DNA from: Plutella xylostella
Taxonomy: Eukaryota > Arthropoda > Insecta > Lepidoptera > Plutellidae
Length of the DNA: 64,000 nt
Assembly (NCBI RefSeq): GCF_932276165.1
Contig: NC_063995.1
Span: 4,712,001 to 4,776,000, forward strand
Direction of reading: 5' to 3'
Positions 1 through 11,227 of this stretch are shown here, piece after piece. The notes below the pieces were generated by a model. It had not been told where the DNA came from. It made no database searches and saw only the letters and a list, made by a program, of their open reading frames with translations. Made by a program: the position numbers and the translations under genes. Within the stretch, counting starts at the first letter, position 1, and every line of letters begins with the position of its first letter.

Positions 1-2354
1 GAACAGTGTATCACCTACATATTAACCACCTAACGTTGTTCTATGGACGTACCCAGTACATCTAAACAACATCCTTCAGGATTTTAAACCTCTCGAGTTC
101 ACTTTCAAAACGAGTCAAAATTACAACGCTTTCAGCCCTGCCGAGAGCATTTACCCTTTTACCTGAAGGGCTTTGAGAGGCCCTCGTGGCCCTGCCGCAG
201 TTACCCTGCCAGAGACTGCCAGGGGGCTGGGGGTCACGCTACCTTACCAAACACGAAGTTACGAAGCACTGTTGCTGTAACCGCGACTCTATCTCGTTGC
301 ATTAACCGTACGGATTGCATGACTGCTGTCCTTCGTTCGTTTTTAAAAAAGATAGGTAAACCCTTCTTATATACCGTATTCATTAGCAACCTAAATGACC
401 TAAATGACTCTTTTAGATGTGTTGTTGCAACCTTTTCCTGAAGAGTTTTGGCGTAATATTGTGTTTTGGTATGAAGAGGCCGGTCGGCGGTCGTACAAGA
501 TAAGGTTAATGGGAGGGGGGGGGGGGGGGGGGGGGGGGCGGACTGACTAGAGAAATACATTGTACCTAATATGTACTTACATATTTGGAGTGTATATCTG
601 TCTATACCTATAAGGACTTATAATACAGAGTGAAAGTCGAGTTAAATTCATAATAGGGCTGAAAATTTTCAAATATTAATCCAAGCCAGCAGTTCACGAT
701 TTTTAAAAAATATATGCAAGTTTGTTTGAGAAAGGGGCAATGAGAAGTCATAGAGAAAAATGTATTCAGTAACTTTTGACTTTTGCTATACTATACCCTG
801 TATCCTGTGTAAATGTTAGCGTCGAAATGGCATTGTTGTGCCATCTTTCCTGGAAACTGTGTACTATATATAGCTATAATATATTGTTTGGCGCCACGCG
901 AAATAGCTTTTGATTCGCTTCACGGCCACCCGACACAATCAGCTGATTCTCATCTATCGGTCACTCGTGCGCTGCATACACGTTGAGCTCCGCTAAGCGA
1001 GGTGTGGTGGTGCATTTGTAAAGAGTACATTCATGAGTACCAGGGATCCGTGGCGTTTCTAGAAATTTTCGTTAAGCTATTGAAGGTCGAACGCAAGTTT
1101 TTCTTTTAATGGTCCAATTATTTTTTCCAACTTTAATATAACTAGGTAGGTAGGTACTTAATAAAAATCAATTCTCGATTAGACATTATTTTATTATAAT
1201 TATGTCTAATCGAGTACAAGCTATAACTAGGTACATTATGTGTGCTATACAGAAAAGTGGGAAAGCTATAAAGTCGGCAGTTATCATTTTCATCATTCAT
1301 TCATTTCATTTTCATCTTTGTCCACACAATATCAAACTCAAACGAACAACAAACAATGGTAAACGTGTAATAGTTTTATTGTCTACATCCAATGGCCACC
1401 ACATAATTACAAAAGAGCCTCCATACATTATCTACCACCATACAAATGGGAACCCGCACGCGCCAACGCGCTGCGTTCGTTATTTTACTAAATGGACCCA
1501 TTTCAAAATTAACTGCACGATTGCTTCCGAATAATAAGGCAAGTGCCGAGAGATATACAGACAGCAAGGGAATCACTGGGGTTCATGGATAAATAGTTTA
1601 TAACAGTAAAAGTACTTTACAGCGCCATCTAGCGGTAAGTAGCAGAACTTTTAAAAGTAGGCGCAAACGTGCTAGTGCCAAAGTGCTTTGAATGTAACAT
1701 ATTTAAAGTAAGTTATCTTATTAAAATTTATGATGTGTTTAAGACTGACTATATGCAACCAAAAGTCACGGTTGGTAATTTATACTTAACTTTAAACATC
1801 GTTGTGTAAAATAATATTGTTTATCAGTCTTAGCTACTCGACAAAAGATAGCGCTACCAGTATTTTTAGGACAGTAGCAAAAATGTTTCATTCCATAATT
1901 TTTATCAATTCATAAATAGTAACCTTACAAAATAACGCGTAGCAATGATTTACTATTGCTGAACAGACGGTATGAACGATGTACCTACCAACGATGTTGT
2001 AGGATTCCTGTACTTATATAGTTTTGGCTTTTTTCATATATAATTTAGCATAGCTGCAAGCAAATATGTAAGTACGGTAAGTAATTCATGAAAGGCTGTC
2101 GCAAGGGGTAATACTTCTACCTAGATCGTTAATCCTAAACTATACTATTCGATAAAAGGAATAGAATAATAATAACATTGGTAGTAAAACTGTTGACATG
2201 AAAAATGCCTCTTTCGGGTGGAAGTTAAATGACGTCTACGATCTTTGTTGGGCGATGCCGATGTGAAGAATAGGTTCTAATATTTCAACTTTGAAACTTT
2301 CCTGATGGTAAAACTTTTCTTTATCCTTTAAAGTACTTTTAGTAGATATTATTC
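1..2354. other. No recognisable gene
   Basis: AT-rich sequence with only short open frames that lack domain content or splice context. It contains a 24-G run (515-538) and a short motif GCCATCTAGCGGT near 1624 that recurs near 40453. The missing downstream exons of the minus-strand gene that starts at 5350 could lie here or further left, but none could be identified. Confidence 0.6.
515..538. repeat. Poly-G homopolymer (24 G)
   Basis: An uninterrupted run of 24 guanines on the plus strand. It accounts for the proline run in the translated minus strand here, so that open frame is not taken as a gene. The run length is a likely assembly or sequencing weak point. Confidence 0.95.
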
Positions 2355-3919
2355 GAACACCTGCTTCGTTGGTCATGCGAGGTGCAGTATTGTTAAATTT
2401 ATACAGGGTGTTAACTAGAATGCGTTTGAGCGGGAAATGGGGGTTAGTATTAGTCTAACCAAGCACGTTTCTAAGAAAAAAAACATCAGAATCTCGAATA
2501 TTTATGTTTAAAGTCTAAAGTAAAGTGGAAAGTTTTACCTTAATCAAAAACATGGTCACCCTACACAAACATATAACCAATGAGACATTCGATTGCAAAA
2601 GAACACACACTGTAAATTTGTTATCAACTTCACTTTTCATAATTTATTTGATGTAACTATGATTGTAATTAATTACACAGTAGGTAATAACAATTATTAA
2701 ATAAAATTGAAATTATTCATGGTGATTAATGACATACTAATCAACAATTAAACAGCTGATTGTCATAAAGTTTGATAGATCGTACAGAATATAATTTATG
2801 ACTTTCTAGGAGCTCAGAACAATAATTAAACCTTTTTACTCAGAATAAGGTAAGCGTTTAGTATTCACCCTTGATACTCACCACATTTTATTTTTCTTTT
2901 ATTACCTAAAGATGCGTACAGACCGGCCCAACGAACGCCCACCGATGGACATTTATCATACATAATACAGGGGCAGATTGAGCAACGAAGGTCAACAAAA
3001 CCCGTTCGTTGGCGTTCGTTTGGCCGGTCTGTATGCAGCTAAAGTTAAAAGACCACAATGCATAACAGGATTATAACAGGGTCTACTTCAATGACGAATT
3101 GGTTTACTTACACTCGCTCATCTCGATTTGTGTTGTGTACTTGCGATTGAGACGTCTTTGATGACGAATAGTACGGGAATCCTTATAATAAGTATGGCCT
3201 CACTTTAAATACCAGTAGAATAATAACAATCTCGCGTATCATAACCATCGAGTATTTATGATAGTCATTACCTTCTCTGTGGATCTAGTCTGTCAGTCAG
3301 TCATTGTTGTTTACTTGTTTACAATCATTTTTTACAATTAAGTATTACCTAAAAGGGAAAAGGTACCTACAATACTATCTTTTGATTACCAAGCCTTGTT
3401 CCTCATTTCGTTTTATGTTGTGCTGTGCTGTGAATACGTGTGACCTATGTTATGAAGCATAAAATAAAAATGTTCTGTATTCATAAAAGATAATTTTGTA
3501 TCAATAAAGTGATACTTATGGAGTAAAATGAAATGTCTGCAATGGATTGGGTACTTTTAGTACCCAAAATCTCGGTAGGTACCTTGACGATGTAGCTCCA
3601 CGAGTGTGGTGCTGATGCACGCATACTTTTTTATTGACCTTGGCTTTGAATTGTTTGGCCTTGATCTTGGCTTTCAAGTTCATGGTCATTCTGTCAAACG
3701 TACCTAAACCTGAATAGGGTGACTATGAAATTTTAAAATGTACTAAATAAAACTGTTTTATGTTGGTCAGCTTAAAGCAAATAAAATACGTTTTTTAATG
3801 TCTTATCGTGTTCAGTATCATCAGCTGTATCTACCATTTCCCGCTCCAACGCAATTAAGTTAACACCCTGTATAAATTTAACAATACTGCACCTCGCATG
3901 ACCAACGAAGCAGGTGTTC
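2355..3919. mobile_element. Non-autonomous DNA transposon with 86-bp terminal inverted repeats
   Basis: Bases 2355-2440 are repeated almost perfectly in reverse complement at 3834-3919. The outermost bases read GAACACCTGCTTCG and the inner part includes ATACAGGGTGTTAAC. The 1565-bp unit has no transposase-size open frame, so it is non-autonomous. It lies in the intron downstream of the coding exon at 4022-5350 and carries a smaller palindromic element at 2909-3042. The bases just outside the repeats do not show a convincing target-site duplication, so the superfamily is not assigned. Confidence 0.8.
2909..3042. mobile_element. Small palindromic MITE nested in the 2355-3919 element
   Basis: About 30 bp at the left (GATGCGTACAGACCGGCC and following) reappear inverted at 3012-3042, enclosing a ~70-bp centre. 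The size, palindromic ends and lack of coding capacity are typical of a MITE. It is nested, so it is probably younger than the surrounding element. Confidence 0.7.
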
Positions 3920-4021
3920 ATATATGTATAGCCATAAGTACTCATAAGTCATAATAATAAAAACTGAAATATCAAGAGTACCTATGTTACGATTTGAAAA
4001 AAAGTTAAAACTAAGACTAAC

Positions 4022-5350
4022 CTTGATTTGCTCTGTAGCTTTCTTGGCCAGTCCGGGGTCGACGATCTGTATGTCGAGGGAAGCTGCAGTTCTCTTGGCC
4101 GAGGCGCGCACGGCGGCGGCGTTGGCGTAGGCGCAGGCCTCGTCCGCGCTGGTCTCCGCGGGCGAGCTGGGGCTCAGGATACCACTATCAGTGTCACTCA
4201 CATTCACAGCCGGACGCCCCGCCCCCGCCCGCTCACCAACAGGAGACTTCAGCGGAATCTTCGACTTATCCCCGCTCGGAGGCTTACAACCCAGACGACT
4301 CTTCGAAGTTTGCAGCGGCGTAAATCCCGTGTTCGGATCGAAGATCACGTAGTTATCCTTGTCGCAGCGGACTTTGTTGTTTACTGTCACTGTGTATTTT
4401 TTGTTCGGGCTGAGGTTGAGGAAGGGGTCCTCGTTGTCCACGGGGCTCTCGGGTATTATTGACTGTATGTTCGGCATGATCTTCGGGACTGACTTGCCGT
4501 GTATGGTGCGCCGCACCAGGGTGTCGTTGGAGAACTTCAGACGCACATACTCGTTCGAGATCGTGCGTCTCACCGGCGATGATAAGAATGATGTCGGTTT
4601 GCTATCTAAAGGAGATTTTCCTTGAAAGAAATTTGACTTCGGTTTGTCCATTGTTCTAGTAGGGGAAAACGGCAATCTTAATTTAGACGCAACCTTTTTC
4701 TTTGGACTTGCACTTAAGTCTACTTCTTGTCCTTGCAGTGTACTTCTGTAAACTGGAAGTACACTTGGTTTACTTTCTACCTTAGGTAGATCTTTATTGA
4801 GCTTTGGGGTATTTTTTATAAAATCTATGGATTTGTTGAGCTTCTGTATTGGCGTCGGAGCTTTTAATCTCCTATCTTTAATTTTATTCCGTTCTAAAGT
4901 CGAGGGCTGCATCGATATCGAACCACCTCTTGCACAGACCTCGGGTTGGGCCTTGATAAAGGTCTTACTTCGGTCCGACACAAAAGCTTCATTTTGAACA
5001 TTTGCAAACGATTCGCTTTCATCAGGGTTAGCTAATATGCTGTCTATTATAATATCTACTTCGCTCGACTCCGAGTTGCTTTGGGATGATCTATTTTCGT
5101 TGATGATGCATGAAATTCTTTCTTCTACCTCGACTAGTGAGTCTGTTTTGTCGCTCCTGGAGGTGCCGCTCTCTGAGTCTGTGGGCGTGAGTACCTCCGC
5201 GATGTCGGCGGGGCGGGGCGCGGGGCGCGCGGCGTCGGGGCAGGAGCGGCGCCGGCGCACCGTGCCTGTCTCCGCGGAGGGGGAGTCCCAGTCCAAGCTG
5301 CTCTGTAGACACTGAGCACCACTCTTTTTCACTCGTCTCGGGCTTGTCAT
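4022..5350 (-). CDS. First coding exon of an unrecognised serine-rich disordered protein
   Basis: The ATG is at 5350-5348, with an in-frame TAG four codons upstream (5359-5357 or nearby) and A at -3, so this is the likely start. The frame is open for 443 codons to CAAG|GTTAGT, a strong 5' splice site with the last exon base at 4022 and phase 0. Reading past the donor adds 47 residues and stops inside the transposon terminal repeat at 3878, which argues that the donor is real. The protein is rich in Ser, Pro, Lys, Asp and Glu. It has several SP sites followed by basic residues (for example FSPTR, SSPVRR and LSPNKK), which resemble CDK or MAPK targets, and an Ala-rich tract near residues 405-425. 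No transmembrane segment, signal peptide or catalytic motif is visible. Function is unknown. Downstream exons were not found. Confidence 0.75.
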
Positions 5351-5935
5351 TATTGGCTACATCGCACCATTTTTGTCAAACATCAAAACGTTCGTTTTCG
5401 ATACATGTCCTGAGAATTAAGTTTAATAATTTATTTGATTGGAACGATCGTCCGAAGGGGCGGTTGGTTGTGAAACAAAAGGGACAGTTTTGGTCTGAAA
5501 ACACTGTTGTTCTTTATGGCCGTCGTACTAAGAGTGAGAATAGATTGGAATGATTATGGATACCGTCGCACGGTATTGTTCTGTGTGTTCAGTTGTGTAT
5601 AGAGCCTGACACGGAACACGTCGCATCATTAGCGGCATCGACTCGCTCGCTCGATTGTTATCTAATTACAAACTTGACGCAACGGACCGTCGCTGGGGAC
5701 GAATACATAGATATTTTATTATTTCCTGCGCTAATGGAACCACGCCATAATGTGAACAAAGGAGATAATCGCATTTTAATTACAGAAAGTTCTGATATTT
5801 CCAACCTTTAATTTAGGGCGTCTCTTTACTGTAAATCATAGTCATGAAACCTATAGATTTATAGACAATACTTATTGAAGTACAATAAGTGAATCATAAA
5901 AATATAAGTAGGTGCCTATTCAGCATACGTACAGA
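5351..5935. other. Upstream region of the minus-strand gene, no other gene seen
   Basis: This stretch should contain the 5' UTR and perhaps the promoter of the gene starting at 5350. No clear TATA box and initiator pair could be assigned. Short plus-strand open frames here have no recognisable content. Confidence 0.4.
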
Positions 5936-6160
5936 AGAGGGTGCGTATTGCGACGTATAAAAACGAAATGTATAATTTCACATTAATAACGTTCACAACA
6001 TATAATGAACGTTACGTATAACAAAAAAATCTATATTTTCATAAGGTATAAGATTCAATTGGTATAACGTACATTTTATATAATATCAAAATATATAATA
6101 CTTACGAGGACTAATATCAATTCGTATAACATACATTACGTATATCGTTTAAAATATATA
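5936..6160 (+). repeat. Left arm: degenerate ~16-bp array anchored on GTATAA
   Basis: GTATAA or close variants recur about every 16 bases (for example near 5954, 5970, 6017, 6044 and 6060) with variable 9-11-base spacers. The same stretch has a close copy at 20770-20885. The motif is oriented opposite to that in 7815-8098, so the two arrays form loosely inverted arms around the GC-rich core. Units are too diverged for a perfect satellite but the phase is clear by eye. Confidence 0.7.
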
Positions 6161-6987
6161 GGGTAACGTAACGTACCTTGGGACGCTTGTACCTTGGGAC
6201 ATTGATTGTATTTTAAAAACCGGCTGAATAAACACATTAAAATTCTACCCTAGGCATAGTATTTTACTCGCTTGGCAAAACTAGTGAGTCTCGTGATCAT
6301 ACCAGCATCGAGTGTGTGGTGAAGACAATATGAAGTTTTTTGGAGTCAAAAGTAGCTTTTGTATAGTTTTTTGAGTTGCGTTATCTCATTGAGGCATGCT
6401 CAAAATAAAGACATGGATGTCACGTATAAATTTTCAGTTATTTAATTTTATGACATGGCAATTATCTGAAAGATTTCTAAATTAAAAATAAAGATATTAA
6501 AATTTTGGTTAAATATTGCTTTTTTTTACCTTGGGACACGATTAAATTTGTACCTTGGGACACTGTTTCCTATGGCTTTATACTATGGAAAATGCAAACT
6601 TCTAAATAACGCCTTATATCTCTGTTCTTATTACTTCTTATTGGTGGCAGAGTGAAACTGGACAGAAGAGAGATGCAGTCAATCAATAAGAACAGATATA
6701 TAAGGCGTTATTTAGAAGTTTGCATTTTCCATAGTACAAAGCCATAGGAAACAGTGTCCTAAGGTACAAACGTGTAACGTACCTTGGGTCAAAACAAGCA
6801 TTTTTACTTTTATCTTAATTTCATAAAATCTGGCCACACCAAAGCTCCAGCACAAATACTAGTGATAAAAGATTATATATCCTACCGAATAAAGAAAATT
6901 TCACATTAATATCTTAGTTGTACGCTGCGATAGCTTCATTCAAAGTTGGGGTAGTCGAAAATGTCCCTAGGTACGTTACGTTACCCC
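6161..6987. mobile_element. TA-flanked MITE with TIR GGGTAACGTAACGTACC
   Basis: The left end GGGTAACGTAACGTACCTTG and the right end (inverted, with four G) are nearly identical over about 24 bp. Each end is bordered by TA (6159-6160 and 6988-6989), as expected for a Tc1/mariner-type insertion. The sub-motif ACCTTGGGAC recurs inside at about 6176, 6190, 6529, 6552 and 6780, like reiterated transposase-binding sites. A long hairpin (6550-6767) occupies the middle. There is no coding capacity. It interrupts the left arm of the arm-core-arm repeat. Confidence 0.8.
6550..6767. repeat. Near-perfect hairpin, 83-bp arms, 52-bp loop
   Basis: Bases 6550-6632 are the reverse complement of 6685-6767 with only a few mismatches. 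The arms include CTGTTTCCTATGGCTTTA and TCTAAATAACGCCTTATATC. The arrangement suggests an inverted duplication inside the surrounding MITE. A transcript would fold into a long double-stranded RNA. Confidence 0.85.
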
Positions 6988-7059
6988 TATCATTTAGTAC
7001 ACAGTTCATAAAACATACTAACATACAATAACATAATCTGTGTTTAATTACCAAACACC

Positions 7060-7812
7060 GTCAAACCCCTTAGCACCAAAACCTAAAGATAGGTGCGACG
7101 ACGAGCAAAGCGAGGAGGAGCGTGTTAGGTGCACATGTTCGTCGAAACCAAAGCGGAGCGCAGCGAAGCGGAGCGGAGCGTCTCCCCACATAGCGTCAAT
7201 AATAATAATAATGTCAAAACCCCTTAGCACCAAAACCTAAAGATAGGTGCGACGACGAGCAAAGCGAGGAGGAGCGTGTTAGGTGCACATGTTTGTCGAA
7301 ACCAAAGCGGAGCGCAGCGAAGCGGAGCGGAGCGTCTCCCCACACAGCGTCAATAATAATAATAATGTCAAAACCCCTAGTACCAAAACCTAAAGATAGG
7401 TGCGACGACGAGCAAAGCGAGGAGGAGCGTGTTAGGTGCACATGTTCGTCGAAACCAAAGCGGAGCGCAGCGAAGCGGAGCGGAGCGTCTCCCCACATAG
7501 CGTCAATAATAATAATAATGCCAAAACCCCTAGTACCAAAACCTAAAGATAGGTGCGACGACGAGCAAAGCGAGGAGGAGCGTGTTAGGTGCACATGTTC
7601 GTCGAAACCAAAGCGGAGCGCAGCGAAGCGGAGCGGAGCGTCTCCCCACATAGCGTCAATAATAATAATAATGCCAAAACCCCTAGTACCAAAACCTAAA
7701 GATAGGTGCGACGACGAGCAAAGCGAGGAGGAGCGTGTTAGGTGCACATGTTCGTCGAAACCAAAGCAGAGCGCAGCGAAGCGGAGCGGAGCGTTCCCCC
7801 CACATAACATCA
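7060..7812. repeat. Five tandem 153-bp GC-rich units
   Basis: The phrase ACCAAAACCTAAAGATAGG begins at 7075, 7229, 7382, 7535 and 7688, giving periods of 154, 153, 153 and 153. Units differ by only a few bases; the last is truncated. Each holds GGTGCGACGACGAGCAAAGC, GTTAGGTGCACATG and a pentamer run of the form (GCGVA)n, and ends with a short AAT microsatellite before the next unit. Because 153 is a multiple of three and stops are absent, long open frames appear on both strands; they are not considered genes. Single diverged units occur at 17098-17225 and 21430-21575. Confidence 0.95.
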
Positions 7813-7814
7813 AT

Positions 7815-8098
7815 GATAATGAAAATACGATACGACAATCTTCTATACTTTTTGTGCATTATACATTATGATAATTATATCCGTTGTAGAATATATGTTA
7901 TAAACGTTATGCATTTTAATCGTTATATCAATTGAAATTATACTTTTTGAACGTTATTCTTTACGAAATTATGTATTTAGTAATTATGCCTTTCGTTTGT
8001 TATGCACAGTGATCGTTATACTTAATAAATTTATATCATATGGGCGTATACCTTGTGAATGTTATACCATTCGTTTTTATACCTCGTATTACTTACCC
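7815..8098 (-). repeat. Right arm: degenerate ~16-bp array anchored on TATAC/TATGC
   Basis: TATAC, TATGC or TATAT recur about every 16 bases from 7853 to 8084, commonly preceded by CGT or TGT. The anchor is the reverse complement of the GTATAA or GCATAA anchor in the left arm. Together with 5936-6160 it brackets the tandem core. Confidence 0.7.
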
Positions 8099-8236
8099 TA
8101 CAGAACACAGTCTTAAACTTTACAAGAGAGAACTACACGGAACATTTTTCAATTTAGCATTTGAGTAAAATTTAGTATTCTCGTCGACCACTCGTCGGCG
8201 AGCAGTTTCCCGGGCACGTTCGTTTCTTCAGACGCC

Positions 8237-8310
8237 GGTGGGCGGCCAGGGTGGGCGGGCGGCCAGGGCGGGCGGGCGGCCAGGGCGGGCGGGCGGCCGG
8301 GGCGGGCGGA
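8237..8310. repeat. GC-rich 17-bp minisatellite (about 4 units)
   Basis: Units of GGGCGGGCGGGCGGCCA repeat with small changes in an otherwise AT-rich neighbourhood. The surrounding 8172-8369 is GC-rich on both sides (ACGCCGGTTGCAGCCGGCG). It could be a CpG-rich promoter or 5' UTR, for instance of the gene at 4022-5350, but nothing in the sequence proves it. Confidence 0.8.
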
Positions 8311-8964
8311 AACCGGTTTTTACGCCGGTTGCAGCCGGCGACGGCCGCTGACGTACTGAGGAATCTCAAATGTATGTAGTTATGTACATTACATACGAGT
8401 GGGTAAGCGAGAATAGCTAAGCGTAATAGTTGAGTATTTGTGGCTTCTCAGTCTATTTAGCTTGTGTACATCGGATTTCTATTTGTAGATATAAACAGGT
8501 AGGTATTCTTATAATGTGGAAATTTGACTGTATTGAATTCGTTCCCAAACTATTAGACGGCTTATATACTCTATAACTATTATAATTATGTCTACATTGC
8601 CCCGACTGCTATAGGTATTATTATACTTTTATTACAAAACTTCACGGGAAACCCGATATTCGCGCGGGAAAGCTATACATATAGTACTAAATAATGTTGC
8701 AACTCGCAGACAAACTTACTAAGAGATTGTGACAAATTACTCTCGACTCTCCACCGTAACCCAATTACTGGGCAAGTAAAAGCAATAAATATTGTCCGCC
8801 AGGGGGCGCAAACACAGTTAATTTAGCATATTACCGCTCCAAATTGTTATTTATTTTCTATGATAAGTAAATTATAAAGTAATTATTTTCAAATATTAGA
8901 TATATTATTATAAAGGTTTAGTCATTTAGGATACACTAGAGTCCTCATTATTTCATTACTTAGA

Positions 8965-9112
8965 CTAACGCTGAGTTGCAGAAAGGAACATTAAGCTAAT
9001 GTCGGCATTAAATCTATGCACGTCTCTTTCTGTCCATATACTGTCAAAGCAAGGCAGCTATAAATTTAAGGTCGACATTAGCTTAAAGTCCCTTTCTGCA
9101 ACTCAGCGTTAG
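8965..9112. mobile_element. Palindromic MITE, ends CTAACGCTGAGTTGCAG
   Basis: The left 45 bp (CTAACGCTGAGTTGCAGAAA, then TTAAGCTAATGTCG) return inverted at 9067-9112, giving a 148-bp palindrome with the centre ATACTGTCAAAGC. A diverged relative is at 25668-25800. Confidence 0.8.
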
Positions 9113-9570
9113 AGTATGTTTGACACGTATCTAGACAGCGTAAATAGAAAAAGTCACCAAACTGAACTTAAATAGTGTTCCATATTAAATAAAGTCTAGC
9201 CGGTAGACCAGGTACGTATCACATTAAGTAACATGAAGCTTAGTTTATGTTCAATAGAAGTAGTAGTACTACCGCCATCAATAAGATTTAATTAAAAGAC
9301 ATAGACGGATCCCTCCTCAAGTAAACACGGTCCTTCAGGGGTAGTATTTCAGAAACTTCTAAATGGCCCTAACAATGTAACATAAGTCCGTAGCCATGTA
9401 CAGTCAACAAAAAAGAGAAGCATACACCTCCAGAGCAGACCCTTTGGTCCTAAGAGTTACAGGTAAAAGATAGGTAAATAAAAAAGCATATTTGTTTAAT
9501 ACACATAAACAACACAAGTCTTTAAAATCATTCATTAGTAGATTTTAGTGGATTACTACCTACTTAGACG

Positions 9571-9745
9571 TCCGAATCGGTGTAGTGGCTAGTGACCCTG
9601 ACTGCTATGGCGAAGTTCCCGGGTTCGATTCCCAGGCTGGGGCAGACATTTGTTTTAATACAGTATTTGTACTAGGATAGTGTCTGTGTAGATAAACGAG
9701 CTGTCCGAAATCCATGTTACAGGCTCTGCCTAGTTATGCTTTGCT
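9571..9745 (+). mobile_element. tRNA-derived SINE
   Basis: The head has an A-box-like GTGTAGTGGCTAGTG (9580-9594) and a perfect B-box GGGTTCGATTCCC (9621-9633). A non-tRNA body follows, with CAGGCTCTGCCTA near 9721. The same head and body pairing is found inverted at 19028-19233, and a related SINE head lies at 22280-22529, so this is a dispersed element and not a tRNA gene. Confidence 0.8.
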
Positions 9746-10381
9746 GTCTGTACACTCGGCTCGCTAATTTGTTGCTCGGAGTTTTACGGCGCGAGTACAC
9801 ATGCAGCCACAATGGACTACGCGAGTCTGTGTAACGACTCCCTCAGTGATCACGTGGACGTTAATTGTCCTGTTAATATGTGGTTTAAATGAGGTTTATG
9901 ATGTCTGAATTACTGTTAACTTTATAAAAGCCAGGCTAAAATATTCGTGTGTACAAAATGTCATTTCCAAACGCATTTATCTTGTAAATTTACCCACTTT
10001 AAACTTGTTAAAGAAAAGAAAACTTTAAATGTTTGATAAACCTAAGCGGTTAAATTATTTTCCAAAGTAGAACTCAGAAATTTGTAACTTGCACTCATAA
10101 ATAGTCTAGCAGCGTGCTTGTTGGTATCGTTAACACTATTAATCATGAGATAAAACAAAAATGTACATTAAATAAATTTAACCTTTACTTACTGGCTTTA
10201 AAAATGAAAGGGTGTTGCTTTAAACAGTATTACAATTTTCTTCGAGACTTAATTTTATAAAGTTTTGCCTGTGAAATACGGTATCGATTTTACTGAGCGT
10301 AATAATAAACCTAGCAGCTTTGCAATGAGCGCTCCAAAGTAAGAGTTTTCCTGTATAGATTTAGTACAGTAATAAGTTTTA

Positions 10382-10527
10382 TGGCAATTTTTCCATAGTC
10401 GGTCATCCAACCGACAGGGATTGATTTATAAATTAAACGTCATCTCCATATAAAATTCATGACAGATGTGTCAAAAGTCAACAACTACTCCCTGGTTATG
10501 CTCTAACCGACTATGGAGAAATTGGCA
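10382..10527. mobile_element. MITE with TIR TGGCAATTTTTCCATAGTCGG
   Basis: The left end TGGCAATTTTTCCATAGTCG matches the inverted right end CCGACTATGGAGAAATTGGCA with few mismatches. Total length is 146 bp with no coding capacity. Confidence 0.8.
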
Positions 10528-11227
10528 CTCAGTATTTTATAGCGAAAGAAACCAAGCTAAGGCATGCTCTGTAGATTGCTCAAAAACTTGGTACAGTTGA
10601 AACGCAGAATGAGTTTCAGTGCTACGAGCGTGTGCTACGAAGTTCGTAGCAAACCCCCGTAGCAAACATTCAACGTTTTTGTGAAATTATATGAAATTTG
10701 CATAATGAAATCGTATTTTACTGATACAATCACAAAATATTCAGCACTAGAAAACGGGGGATTGCGAATTGGAGCAGCTTAGATTCTATTTGCTGACTCT
10801 GAAACACACATTTTTTTTTTGTTTTTGTTCTATGTTGAGTTGTGCCTATGTATTGTTATAGTCTTTATTTTTATTTACTGTAAATATGTACGCCTTTTTA
10901 TCGTGCTTTAACATAATTTTGGTAAATAATAGAAACTAAATGGAACAGTCACAAACGGATTTTGGCGGATAGAAAGATGTGAAGCCGGCTGCAGTGGGTC
11001 AGAAAGTTATGATACGGGGGCATCGCTATAAACTGACTTTATTGGACACAATCTGAATATTTCCATTCATTGCCCGGGCCGGGACGACACCCGCTGACCT
11101 ACTCCGGAATTAATTATGAATTTATTACGACAGACTGGTGTTGTAATGGAGAAAGTATTGCGAGAGGTGTTAAATGGAATAATTTGTTTGGGATATTCTA
11201 TTATATTCTCTGTGGGGGTATGTCATG

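Noticed and set aside
234..560. 108-residue minus-strand frame starting near a proline run
   Set aside because: The proline run is the 24-G homopolymer, and the rest has no recognisable content.
7060..7812. CRISPR-like array
   Set aside because: Repeats are 153 bp with no unique spacers, in a eukaryotic context; it is a tandem satellite.
7214..7871. Long open frames (199 and 192 residues) on both strands
   Set aside because: They translate the 153-bp tandem units, whose length is divisible by three, and have no codon or domain signal. The two overlapping frames are mutually redundant.
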